Shown piece after piece: positions 42,039 through 50,027 of a stretch of 64,000 nt of DNA (positions are counted from its first letter, which is position 1; each line of letters opens with the position of its first letter). The notes below the pieces were generated by a model that had not been told where the DNA came from, searched no databases, and saw only the letters and a program-made list of their open reading frames with translations. The translations under genes and the position numbers were made by a program. Origin of the DNA: Rhizobiaceae bacterium (GTDB taxonomy: Bacteria > Pseudomonadota > Alphaproteobacteria > Rhizobiales > Rhizobiaceae); the NCBI GenBank assembly GCA_017640615.1, contig JAEPQK010000001.1:310001-374000 (forward strand), written 5' to 3'.

Positions 42039-42590
42039 CTAGTGGCCGGCGTCTGCGTTGACGTCGCTCGTGGCGGTTTCGTCGGGTCCCAGAAGGCCTT
42101 CATCACCATCCAGCCGCGATGTGCGCCGGCGGATCGTATTGTCGCGAATATCGGTCTTGGACAGGAAGTCCACCTGCTCGATCATCACATCATGCACCAG
42201 CTTGGTGCCGACGCGCTCGTTCACGCTGTCGCGAATTCCGTCCTTGATCCGCGCAAGGTCCATGTTTTCCTTGTCGTGAAACTGAATGTCGGGATTAGCG
42301 TAGAGATATGCATAGATCTGGTCGATCAAAAGCGCTTCGACCGGCAGCGACAGCGCCTTCAGCTTGTCGGGTTCGACGGTGAAGACGAGACGGGCGAGGA
42401 AGTAGCCGTATACACGGCCCCGTGCGAAGAGGGGCACCGAGACGATGCTCGTCTTGACGTAATCCAATCCGCCGAAAAGGCTCGGTTCGGCCGCAACGCC
42501 GGAGTTCTCCTTCGCCTGATTGAAGGAATAATAGACCGACCCCAGGGCCGCCGCAGCGATCCAGATCGCGGCGAAGATGAACTTGACCAT
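42039..42590 (-). CDS. FliL-like membrane protein at the end of the flagellar cluster
   Basis: A 183-residue inner-membrane protein. One N-terminal membrane helix (VKFIFAAIWIAAAALGSVYYSF) leads to a periplasmic domain of about 130 residues. The domain layout (LARLVFTVEPDKLKALSLPVEALLIDQIYAYLYANPD, then IKDGIRDSVNERVGTKLVHDVMIEQVDFLSK) is like FliL and other stomatin-like single-pass proteins. A typical FliL is also encoded at 62.9 kb. It is the last gene of the flagellar cluster, with two bases to the FlgN-like gene, so it probably serves the motor or export apparatus. The family assignment is tentative. Confidence 0.8.
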   Translation of the reverse strand: MVKFIFAAIWIAAAALGSVYYSFNQAKENSGVAAEPSLFGGLDYVKTSIVSVPLFARGRVYGYFLARLVFTVEPDKLKALSLPVEALLIDQIYAYLYANPDIQFHDKENMDLARIKDGIRDSVNERVGTKLVHDVMIEQVDFLSKTDIRDNTIRRRTSRLDGDEGLLGPDETATSDVNADAGH

Positions 42591-42592
42591 CG

Positions 42593-42991
42593 TCAGACCT
42601 TGCCGAACTCGTACGCCGAATAGGTGCCGTCATTTTCGGCGTGCTGGATTGCGTCCTGCAGCATCGTCGCGACTTCCTTGACGGCGTTCAGATGCGCGAG
42701 GATGGCACGCTCGTTCAACTCGAGCTTTTCGCGCAGCCGCGCCAGGCTCGAATGCGTTTCGCCGCCGATCATCGCCGGGTCCAGCCCGCGCGTCGCCCGG
42801 TTCAGCTCATAGAGATAGCGGCTCTTGCGCGCGTTCGATGCCTTAAGGTCGAAATTGACGTCGGTCTTGATCGCGGCCGTCTCAGCATCGACCGCATCCT
42901 CGATGCGCTTGATGATGGTCGGGATGCTGCCGACCGGTGCTGCCGGGGCAGGAGCATCGTTTGCGGGGCTTGTTTCGACTAGATAGGACAT
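42593..42991 (-). CDS. Small helical flagellar protein, FlgN-like
   Basis: A 132-residue cytoplasmic protein with no clear motif. Residues 22-120 are predicted helical (IIKRIEDAVDAETAAIKTDVNFDLKASNARKSRYLYELNRATRG and LREKLELNERAILAHLNAVKEVATMLQDAI). Size, helical make-up and position after flgJ suggest a FlgN-type export chaperone for the hook-associated proteins, but no signature residue proves it. It is in a tight gene run with the rod protein and the FliL-like protein. Confidence 0.78.
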   Translation of the reverse strand: MSYLVETSPANDAPAPAAPVGSIPTIIKRIEDAVDAETAAIKTDVNFDLKASNARKSRYLYELNRATRGLDPAMIGGETHSSLARLREKLELNERAILAHLNAVKEVATMLQDAIQHAENDGTYSAYEFGKV

Positions 42992-43011
42992 TCGATCAGC
43001 TTTCCCGTTTG

Positions 43012-43563
43012 TCAGCCGGCCTCGTCCGCTTTGGTGGCGGTGATTGAACCTTCGTTGAAGAGCGTTTCAGTCGACCGGCGCTGGAACTCCTGCACCATCG
43101 CTGTGGTCAGCGATGAGGAGGTAGCGAGTTCGGCCTTCGACGGCGCGTCATTGGCGCCGACCAGCGGCACCATTTCGCGGCCTTCCTGATACTGGTCGGC
43201 GAGCAGACGATTGGCGATGCCAATGCCGCCGCGCGCCGAAACGGCATCACCCAAATGCTGCGCCAGGATCGACTTCCACATGTCGCCGGAGAGACCGCCG
43301 CCATAGACCGACTGCGTGTCGTCGGGCAGCATTGTCTGGATGAAACTGCCAAGCACCAGCGACTCGAATTTTCGGTAGGCGTCGGCATCCGACGATTTGT
43401 CGGGCTGCGAGGTAGCATTTGCACCGATATGGACGGAGAAGGGTTCGGCGGTCTTGCCGGCATTGGACATTTCGGTCAGCCGTGCATGTGCGGCTTTCGC
43501 CGACGCTGGCTCGGCGGCCTTGATCACGTCCATCACGATGTCGGTCACGAGTGCGACTGCCAC
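43012..43563 (-). CDS. flgJ: Rod-binding protein, FlgJ N-terminal type
   Basis: A 183-residue protein equal to the N-terminal, rod-capping half of enterobacterial FlgJ. The conserved segment is YRKFESLVLGSFIQTMLPDDTQSVYGGGLSGDMWKSILAQHLGDAVSARGGIGIANRLL. The muramidase half is missing; a separate transglycosylase gene at 53.8 kb may take its place. The start is GTG at 43563, with GGAG nine bases upstream. It probably helps assemble the rod in the periplasm. Confidence 0.9.
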   Translation of the reverse strand: MAVALVTDIVMDVIKAAEPASAKAAHARLTEMSNAGKTAEPFSVHIGANATSQPDKSSDADAYRKFESLVLGSFIQTMLPDDTQSVYGGGLSGDMWKSILAQHLGDAVSARGGIGIANRLLADQYQEGREMVPLVGANDAPSKAELATSSSLTTAMVQEFQRRSTETLFNEGSITATKADEAG

Positions 43564-43621
43564 AGCGCTTACTCCAGCAAATCAGATGCGGTGATAATGC
43601 CTTGGAAAGCTTGTGGCAGGC

Positions 43622-44011
43622 TTACTTGACGGGTTTCTCGACGCGGGCCGCTAGTTCGAGCCGCAACTGCTGTTCGGTCTTTTCTTCAAGCGTTCGGGCC
43701 GCCTGCCGGCGGGATTCATCAGTCTTGTCGGCGCGCAGCGTCGCCGACACGACATGCTTCATTTCGCCATGTGCCAGGTCTTTCTCATGATCGCGTCTGG
43801 CGAAGGCCCCGGAAATACGATTGTGATAGAGGTCGGGAAACAGTGTAGCGGCAAGCTCGCCGCTGTCGAAACGCTCCACCAGCTCAAGCGCCTCGCGTTC
43901 CGCGGCACCTGCATTGGCCAGATGGTTGGCGTGTCTGGTTTCGTGCAGCGCCTGTATCTGCCGCTGCACCTGCACCAGCTTGGTCAGTCGTTTGAGCCGC
44001 CTTGCGTCCAT
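43622..44011 (-). CDS. Small coiled-coil flagellar protein, FliJ-like candidate
   Basis: A 129-residue, highly charged helical protein (LKRLTKLVQVQRQIQALHETRHANHLANAGAAEREALELVERF ... RRQAARTLEEKTEQQLRLELAARVEK). Its N-terminal part is like the start of FliJ/YscO proteins, which are coiled-coil stalk proteins of the export ATPase. It starts four bases after the fliR stop; the frame is open further upstream inside fliR. FliJ is otherwise not found in the window, and fliI is also absent, so the assignment is only an inference from size, helicity and position. Confidence 0.75.
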   Translation of the reverse strand: MDARRLKRLTKLVQVQRQIQALHETRHANHLANAGAAEREALELVERFDSGELAATLFPDLYHNRISGAFARRDHEKDLAHGEMKHVVSATLRADKTDESRRQAARTLEEKTEQQLRLELAARVEKPVK

Positions 44012-44015
44012 CAGC

Positions 44016-44765
44016 CTACCTGTCGACCACGACGGCGGAGAAGCTGTCTGCAAACAGGCTGAGCATCGGCCCGAAGGAGAGATAGGCGAGGATCAGCGCA
44101 CCTGCGATCACGAAGGGCAGGGACACGAAATAGACTGGTATCTGCGGCGACAGCTTGTTGATCAGGCCGGCGGCCAGATTGACCAGAATCGCATAGGCGA
44201 TGAACGGGCTGCCCAGCCGCAAAACGACCAGAAACGCCTCGCTGATGACATCCGTCAGGTCGGTCAGAGCGCCTTGCGGATCGAAGGGCGTTGCCAGCGG
44301 CACCAGCCTGTAGGAAGCGACCAGCGCTTCGATGATCAGGTGATGGAAATCGAAAGCAAAGAGTACCAGCAGCGCCGACAGCGAGATGATGCCGGCGAGC
44401 GGTGTCTGCGCGTCGATTTCCTCGATGCCCTGACCCGGCATGCCGCCGAGCCCCGACATCATCGAGACCGCCGAGGCGATGAACTGCATTGCAAGCAGAT
44501 AGAAGCGCGCGAGAAGACCGATCAGCGCGCCGATGAGAAGCTCCGCGACGACGAGTGGAGCGAGGATTGCGGGCTCCACCGTCACGACGCCGGCAAAGCT
44601 CTCCCACATATGGGCCAATAGCGCGAAGGAGACAGCGACCGCCACGAACAGGCGCACATTGGTCGGCACCCTTATGCTCGCCAGCCCCGGCATCAGCATG
44701 AAGCAGCCGCCTATGCGGCAGAATGCGAGAAACGCCGCAATCACGACGCTCTGCACGATCGGCAT
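44016..44765 (-). CDS. fliR: Flagellar export gate protein FliR
   Basis: A 249-residue inner-membrane protein of the flagellar type III export gate. It has about six hydrophobic helices and the family segments LPGLASIRVPTNVRLFVAVAVSFALL, AEGLIGLLARFYLLAMQFIASAVSMMSGLGG and PVYFVSLPFVIAGALILAYL. FliR forms the export pore with FliP and FliQ. It follows flhA by nine bases and precedes the FliJ-like gene. Length is normal. Confidence 0.95.
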   Translation of the reverse strand: MPIVQSVVIAAFLAFCRIGGCFMLMPGLASIRVPTNVRLFVAVAVSFALLAHMWESFAGVVTVEPAILAPLVVAELLIGALIGLLARFYLLAMQFIASAVSMMSGLGGMPGQGIEEIDAQTPLAGIISLSALLVLFAFDFHHLIIEALVASYRLVPLATPFDPQGALTDLTDVISEAFLVVLRLGSPFIAYAILVNLAAGLINKLSPQIPVYFVSLPFVIAGALILAYLSFGPMLSLFADSFSAVVVDR

Positions 44766-44774
44766 TCATCGGCC

Positions 44775-46862
44775 TCAGGACATTGCGCCGAGGACGCGGA
44801 TTTCGACGCCCTTGGCGATCTCGACATGCGATAGAACTGGCAGAGTGGGGAACAGGCGTTCCACGATCATGCGCACATAGGGTCTGGCTTCCGGCGCGGC
44901 GACGATGGCGAACCGTTCGCCCTGATCGAGATGCGCGCGGATGGCCTTGCCGGCCTCTTCGCCGAATTCCTCGAGCTGGCGCGGATCGATGTCGAACTCG
45001 CGCACCTCGCCCTTGGGATCGCGCTTCAGCGCCTGATGGAAGGCGAGATCCCAACGGTTGCCGAGGCGCAGGATTTTCAGCACCCCGTGCTCGCTCAGGT
45101 CGCCGCAAATCTGCTGCGCCATGCGTACGCGCACATGCTCCACGATCTGCTCGGTGCGGCGCACATGCGGCGCGATTTCCGCGATCGATTCCAGAATGAG
45201 GTGCAGATTGCGGATCGAAACGCGTTCTGCGAGCAGCAGTTTCAAGACCGCCTGCAGACCCGGATAGGTGATGTGCGAGGAGCAGATTTCGTCGGCGAGT
45301 TTCTTGTATTCCGGGTCCAGTCTGTCGATCAGCGCCTTCATGTCCTTGTAGGAGAGAAGCTGTGGCAAGTTGTTGCGGATCACCTCGGAGAGATGTGTGA
45401 GCAGCACCGACATGTTGTCGGCATAGGCCAGCTGGTCGCGCTTCAGATCCTCGGCGAACATTTCAGGCACCGAATAGGCCCGCATGCCGAAAGCGGGCTC
45501 CTTCACCTCTTCACCGGGCATGTCGGGCAGCTGCCGGTTGCCCAGAAGAACCATCAGTTCGCCGACGCGCATCTCGTATTCGGCGACTACGGTACCGTGA
45601 ATCTTGATCTGATAGTTTTTGGCCGGGATGGCGAAGTCGTCGGTAAGGCGTACCTCGGGAACCACGAAGCCATATTGGGTGGCGAACTTCTTGCGCATCT
45701 TATTCATGCGGAACGCAAGTTCCTGATGCGATGCCAGCAGGCGTGTCGAGAGCTGCTTGCCGATCAGAAGCTCGACCTCGGGCGTCTTGAGCGAGTGCTT
45801 GATCGAGTTGCGCTCTTCGTCTTCCTTGGCATCCGAGACCTTCTTCTTTTCCGCCGCTTCGGCAGCGGCTTCGCGGTTGCGGCGCAGCGGCAGGATGTAA
45901 GCGGTGGAACCGATCGCCGTTGCCAGGAAGAGGAAGGGAAGTGCGGGCAGGCCGGGCATAAGGCCGAGCATCAGAAGCAGGGCGGCGGCGACCCAAAGGG
46001 CGCGTGGGTATGCACCGAGCTGGCCGAAGACCGCCTGATCGGCGGAGCCACGCGTGCCGCCCTTGGAGACAAGCAGGCCGGCCGCCAGCGAGACGATAAG
46101 CGCCGGTATCTGCGTCACCAGACCGTCCCCCACCGACAGCTTCACGAAGATGTCGGCTGCTTCGCCGATCTGCATGTCGTAGCGGGCATAGCCGATTGCG
46201 ATGCCGCCGACGATGTTGATCGCGGTGATGATGAGGCCGGCGATTGCGTCGCCGCGCACGAATTTTGACGCGCCGTCCATGGCGCCGAAGAAGCTCGATT
46301 CTTCTTCGAGCTCGCGGCGGCGAGACTGCGCTTCCTTGTCGTCGATCATGCCGGCGGAAAGATCGGCATCAATCGACATTTGCTTGCCGGGGATTGCATC
46401 CAGCGTGAAGCGCGCGCCAACCTCGGCGATGCGCGTCGCGCCCTTGGTGATGACGATGAAGTTCACCACGATCAGGATCAGGAACACGATCAGGCCGATG
46501 ACAAAGTCGCCGGCCATGACCAGCTTGGAAAAACCGCCAATCACGTAGCCCGCGGCATTGGTGCCGTCATGACCCTGCGACAGAATGGTGCGGGTTGTGG
46601 CGATGTTCAGCGACAGCCGCAGCATCGTTGCGATCAGCAGCACCGTCGGAAACGACGAGAAATCCAGCGGTCGCTGAATCCATAACGCCACCATCAGGAT
46701 CAGCACCGAAACCGCGATGGAAAATGCCAGCCCGACATCGATCAAAAATGCGGGGATCGGCAGGAACAGAACGGACAGTATGATGACGATGCCGACGGCG
46801 AAGCCGATATCGCGCGTGCTTTTGCGCGCTGAAGGTACTGCCGTGGTTTCGGTGAGTGCCAT
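44775..46862 (-). CDS. flhA: Flagellar export gate protein FlhA
   Basis: A 695-residue central component of the flagellar type III secretion gate. The N-terminal half holds eight membrane helices and the conserved FHIPEP loop ([68 protein letters not shown]). The C-terminal cytosolic domain, from about residue 340, binds chaperone-substrate complexes. The ATG at 46862 has a GAGGA motif upstream; an in-frame start at 46886 adds eight residues. The gene lies directly beyond an antisense GNAT gene that separates it from fliQ. Confidence 0.97.
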   Translation of the reverse strand: MALTETTAVPSARKSTRDIGFAVGIVIILSVLFLPIPAFLIDVGLAFSIAVSVLILMVALWIQRPLDFSSFPTVLLIATMLRLSLNIATTRTILSQGHDGTNAAGYVIGGFSKLVMAGDFVIGLIVFLILIVVNFIVITKGATRIAEVGARFTLDAIPGKQMSIDADLSAGMIDDKEAQSRRRELEEESSFFGAMDGASKFVRGDAIAGLIITAINIVGGIAIGYARYDMQIGEAADIFVKLSVGDGLVTQIPALIVSLAAGLLVSKGGTRGSADQAVFGQLGAYPRALWVAAALLLMLGLMPGLPALPFLFLATAIGSTAYILPLRRNREAAAEAAEKKKVSDAKEDEERNSIKHSLKTPEVELLIGKQLSTRLLASHQELAFRMNKMRKKFATQYGFVVPEVRLTDDFAIPAKNYQIKIHGTVVAEYEMRVGELMVLLGNRQLPDMPGEEVKEPAFGMRAYSVPEMFAEDLKRDQLAYADNMSVLLTHLSEVIRNNLPQLLSYKDMKALIDRLDPEYKKLADEICSSHITYPGLQAVLKLLLAERVSIRNLHLILESIAEIAPHVRRTEQIVEHVRVRMAQQICGDLSEHGVLKILRLGNRWDLAFHQALKRDPKGEVREFDIDPRQLEEFGEEAGKAIRAHLDQGERFAIVAAPEARPYVRMIVERLFPTLPVLSHVEIAKGVEIRVLGAMS

Positions 46863-46989
46863 TCCGATCCTCAAATGTGCTTGCACACTCTAGGCGTCGA
46901 AACTTGTGCGAGGGCGGAGTGCGGCTGCTTTGCAGGCGACCGCTCTCCGATGGCATAAGAAGATTTCTGAAAGATCGTGGACGTGACGG

Positions 46990-47496
46990 ATGAAGATCAG
47001 GGATGAGCAGCCGGGCGATGAGCAGACCATTCACGCTTTGACCGACAAAGCGTTCGCCGGTGCGCCCTATAGCGACGGCACCGAGGCTGAAATCGTACGG
47101 CTGTTGCGCGCGGCGGGCGATTTGGCGCTGTCGCTGGTCGCGGAGGAAGACGACACGATAGTCGGCCATGTCGCGTTTTCGCCGCTCACCATTCGGGGCG
47201 ACGATGGGCCGTGGTTCGGGCTCGGTCCGATTTCGGTTGAGCCGAAGCATCAGAAGCAGGGCATTGGTCGTGCGCTGGTTGCCGAAGGTCTGGCGCGGCT
47301 GCGTGAACGTGGCGCACGCGGCTGTGCGCTGATCGGTGATCCGAACGTCTACAAAGGCATGGGCTTCGAAAGCGACGGCAAGCTCAGCTATGGCGAGGTG
47401 CCTGCCAAATATGTGCAACGTATTGTATTTATTGGCGCCGCACCGCAGGGTGAACTGCACTATGCGCCGGCATTCGGGGCTGCCGGAAGCGGCTAG
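46990..47496 (+). CDS. GNAT N-acetyltransferase inserted in the flagellar cluster
   Basis: A 168-residue YhbS-type acetyltransferase. The fold is seen in MKIRDEQPGDEQTIHALTDKAF, LALSLVAEEDDTIVGHVAFSPLTI, GLGPISVEPKHQKQGIGRALVAEGLARLRERGARGCALIGDPNVYKGMGFE, with the acetyl-CoA loop HQKQGIG. It is on the plus strand in an otherwise minus-strand cluster. Its TAG stop overlaps the fliQ stop codon through the palindrome CTAG at 47493-47496. Substrate unknown; a role in motility is not implied by its position. Confidence 0.92.
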   Translation: MKIRDEQPGDEQTIHALTDKAFAGAPYSDGTEAEIVRLLRAAGDLALSLVAEEDDTIVGHVAFSPLTIRGDDGPWFGLGPISVEPKHQKQGIGRALVAEGLARLRERGARGCALIGDPNVYKGMGFESDGKLSYGEVPAKYVQRIVFIGAAPQGELHYAPAFGAAGSG

Positions 47497-47759
47497 AAGC
47501 CGGTTTCGATACGCTGGAAAACGACGGTCGTGAAGCTGTTCACCTGACCGCCGACAAACGGTCCGGACAATGCGATCGCAAGCAGGATCGCCACGATCTT
47601 CGGCACGAAGGTGAGGGTGATTTCCTGCACCTGCGTCAGCGCCTGAACAAGTGCGATGCCAACGCCCACGACCATCGCCACGATCACGGCCGGCGCCGAG
47701 GCGACCAGCACGGTCCAGATCGCGTATTGGACGATGTCTAGGGCGTCAGCTTCGTTCAA
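47493..47759 (-). CDS. fliQ: Flagellar export gate protein FliQ
   Basis: An 88-residue protein with two membrane helices (WTVLVASAPAVIVAMVVGVGIALVQAL and VPKIVAILLAIALSGPFVGGQV). The family motif ALTQVQEITLTFVPK links them. FliQ packs around the FliP/FliR pore in the export gate. It follows flgD by three bases. Its 3' end overlaps the antisense GNAT gene by four bases. Confidence 0.96.
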   Translation of the reverse strand: MNEADALDIVQYAIWTVLVASAPAVIVAMVVGVGIALVQALTQVQEITLTFVPKIVAILLAIALSGPFVGGQVNSFTTVVFQRIETGF

Positions 47760-47762
47760 GGG

Positions 47763-48158
47763 TCAGGAGACCTTGATGCCGCTGACGACCGGGATTTCGG
47801 TGCCGTCGCCGGTGACGGCGATGATCGCGTCGGAAGTTAGCCTGACCTCAGTCACAACGCCCGACTTGGCGCCGTCGGCAGAGGTAATGGTGTGGCCGAG
47901 AAGCGCGTCGGCCTGAGCGACGGCCGAGGTTTGCAGCATCTGGTCGAGCTTCTTGTTGATCTGCACCGACTGCTCGACCTGGGAGAAGGAAGCCAGCTGC
48001 GCCACATATTGCGTGGAATCCATCGGCTCGGTCGGGTCCTGGTTCTTCATCTCCGCGACAAGGAGCTTCAGGAAGGCCTGATAATCGACGGCCGCACCTG
48101 TTGCCGATGCCTGCTGGGTAGCGCCTTGCGTGGCGCTCGACGTGCTCGGAACGTACAT
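47763..48158 (-). CDS. flgD: Hook-cap scaffold protein FlgD, short rhizobial form
   Basis: A 131-residue protein that caps the growing hook and helps FlgE subunits polymerise. The conserved N-terminal segment is DYQAFLKLLVAEMKNQDPTEPMDSTQYVAQLASFSQVEQSVQINKKLDQML, followed by LLGHTITSADG and a short beta region. The long C-terminal domains of enterobacterial FlgD are absent, as is usual in rhizobia. AGGAG precedes the ATG. Confidence 0.94.
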   Translation of the reverse strand: MYVPSTSSATQGATQQASATGAAVDYQAFLKLLVAEMKNQDPTEPMDSTQYVAQLASFSQVEQSVQINKKLDQMLQTSAVAQADALLGHTITSADGAKSGVVTEVRLTSDAIIAVTGDGTEIPVVSGIKVS

Positions 48159-48161
48159 TGT

Positions 48162-48593
48162 CTATTCTCCTGCGGCCAAAGCGAGCCGCGGTTGTTCGGC
48201 AGCGGGGTTGAGTATCTGCCGTTCGAGTGCGTAGAGGCTTCGGATCGATTTCAGCGCTTCGTATGGCCGATCCTCGGCAACGAGCTGGTCGACATGTTTG
48301 AGTGTCGAGAGAATGTGCGGGTCCGAGAACGCCTTCAGCAGCGGTGGCAGTGTCTCGCGGAAGAGATGCTTTGCTTCCTCGTAGCTCTCAGGGTTCATCA
48401 GCATGATCTGCACGATGAAGTAGAGCTGCTTCAGCGGGGTTGAGGCGTCCTCGGCCTGCAGCACATGCGCTTCGAGCAGGAACTGCACATCATTCATGAG
48501 CTCGAGCGAGACCTTGCGGTCGGCGCGCACGACGGCGCCGTTGATATAGATCTTCTCGTTGGCTTTGAGCGTGATGCGCAGGGTCTGGCTCAT
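48162..48593 (-). CDS. flbT: Flagellin-synthesis regulator FlbT
   Basis: A 143-residue cytoplasmic protein. FlbT binds the 5' untranslated region of flagellin mRNA in Caulobacter and controls its stability or translation. The family pattern is LRITLKANEKIYINGAVVRADRKVSLELMNDVQFLLEAHVLQAEDASTPLKQLYFIVQIMLMNP. The gene overlaps flaF by four bases (ATGA), as in other alphaproteobacteria, so both are translated together. A structured leader of the flagellin gene at 62.0 kb is its probable target. Confidence 0.95.
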   Translation of the reverse strand: MSQTLRITLKANEKIYINGAVVRADRKVSLELMNDVQFLLEAHVLQAEDASTPLKQLYFIVQIMLMNPESYEEAKHLFRETLPPLLKAFSDPHILSTLKHVDQLVAEDRPYEALKSIRSLYALERQILNPAAEQPRLALAAGE

Positions 48594-48937
48594 TGTATGC
48601 CGTCACGGATGATCTGAGACACCTCGATCATCCCCTCATAGTTTTGCGAGCGCCCCTGGCGAACGGCCTCGGCCTCGCGCAGCATCCAGAGCCCTATCGA
48701 GATCAGGTTGGCACGCAGCTCCGGCGGCAGCTCGTTCTCGTCGCTGCCCAAGTCCTCGAGAAAGGCGGTCCAGATGCGGTTGACGAAGTGCAGCGCCTCG
48801 ACCGCATCAGGCGACTTCGACCCGACTTCCATCGCTTTGGACAGCAATTCGATCGAACGTGTCAGAAGCTGCCGTTCGCGGTCGCGTGCGTCGGCCACGG
48901 AGTCGGTCTGAATGTCTGCGTAGGAAAACTGATACAT
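48590..48937 (-). CDS. flaF: Flagellin-secretion/biosynthesis regulator FlaF
   Basis: A 115-residue protein needed for flagellin production or secretion; it acts opposite to FlbT in Caulobacter and as a flagellin chaperone in some models. The conserved stretch is DARDRERQLLTRSIELLSKAMEVGSKSPDAVEALHFVNRIWTAFLEDLGSDENELPPELRANLISIGLWMLREAEAVR. It follows flgL by 41 bases and overlaps flbT. Length is normal. Confidence 0.95.
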   Translation of the reverse strand: MYQFSYADIQTDSVADARDRERQLLTRSIELLSKAMEVGSKSPDAVEALHFVNRIWTAFLEDLGSDENELPPELRANLISIGLWMLREAEAVRQGRSQNYEGMIEVSQIIRDGIQ

Positions 48938-48978
48938 GGTCGGCTAGGTCCGCTCTTGTCGGGTCTTATGGTCATTCA

Positions 48979-50025
48979 TCACGGCAGGTACCTCACAAGG
49001 CTCAGTTGGCGTATGCGCGAGGTCAGCGTGTAGGCGGTCTCGATCTGCGAAAGCAGCGTCGAAACGCGGGTGGAAGCTTCGTAGGCGTCGACGCCCTCGA
49101 GGTCGGAGATTTTGCCCTCGAAGATGTTGATCTGCATTTGCAGCCGCTCGCTGGCTGTGGTGATGCGCTGTTCCACAATGCCGGTCTGCGCCTGAACTTC
49201 GCCGAGTGCGGAAATGGACTGGCCGGCCTGAGAGGCGGAGTGTTCCATCAACGCCTGTGTGGCATTGCCGTTCAAATTGCCTTCCATGAAGACTGCGACA
49301 GTGGCGGCAGACATCATCAGGCGGCGAATGCCGTCGTGATTGGCGCTCACCGAGGCCGAGGTCGTCTCCGACAGGGTAATGCGTGCGGTGATCGTTTCAT
49401 CGGTCGCGTTGGACCAGTTGGCGGTCCAGTCGGCGCCCATGAACTGCGGCTCGATCACCGTGGTCAGGAAGGTTTCCATCGACGCCTTGTCGATGCCCGA
49501 CGCTGCCGGTGCGGTGTGGGCAAACCCGAAATGCGTGACGAAGGCCGCCTCCATCGCCGTGCGGGCAGCGGAACCCGGCGCGAAATCGTTGATCGGCTTC
49601 ACGTCGGTGTTCACGCCGGCGAACAGGTTTTCACCGTTCATCGCCGAGTTGAGAACGCTCGTGATCGTGGTGATCGTGGTGCTTGCTTCCGAGATCGAGA
49701 TCGAGGCCTCGACGGCGCCGGAAGAAGCGGCCGTCATGATGCTCAGATATTTCTGCGCATGATCGGACAGAGATTGGAGGCCAAGTTGCGTTGCCTCCAG
49801 CCGCGAGGTTGCCAGTGCGTTGGAATCTATAAGCGTGTTCAGGCGCTGCACGTCGCGCTGCATAGAGATCGACTGGCCCGTACGGGAGCCGAGTTCCAGA
49901 CCCGCATCCGCCACGCGGCCGGTCACTACCTCGCGCTCGACCTTGATCAGCTCGGCCTGCATCTTCATCAGATGCGTACGCACTGACTGATTGGTGTTGT
50001 AGGAGGAAATGAAGGTCGTCTTCAT
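48979..50025 (-). CDS. flgL: Hook-associated protein 3, FlgL
   Basis: A 348-residue hook-filament junction protein of the flagellin family. The N-terminal helix begins MKTTFISSYNTNQSVRTHLMKMQAELIKVEREVVTGRVADAGLELG, and the C-terminal helix includes EGVDAYEASTRVSTLLSQIETAYTLTSRIRQLSLVRYL. These pack like the D0/D1 domains of flagellin. It starts two bases after the flgK stop, and the ribosome binding site lies in the end of flgK. It is exported after FlgK. Confidence 0.93.
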   Translation of the reverse strand: MKTTFISSYNTNQSVRTHLMKMQAELIKVEREVVTGRVADAGLELGSRTGQSISMQRDVQRLNTLIDSNALATSRLEATQLGLQSLSDHAQKYLSIMTAASSGAVEASISISEASTTITTITSVLNSAMNGENLFAGVNTDVKPINDFAPGSAARTAMEAAFVTHFGFAHTAPAASGIDKASMETFLTTVIEPQFMGADWTANWSNATDETITARITLSETTSASVSANHDGIRRLMMSAATVAVFMEGNLNGNATQALMEHSASQAGQSISALGEVQAQTGIVEQRITTASERLQMQINIFEGKISDLEGVDAYEASTRVSTLLSQIETAYTLTSRIRQLSLVRYLP

Positions 50026-50027
50026 GA

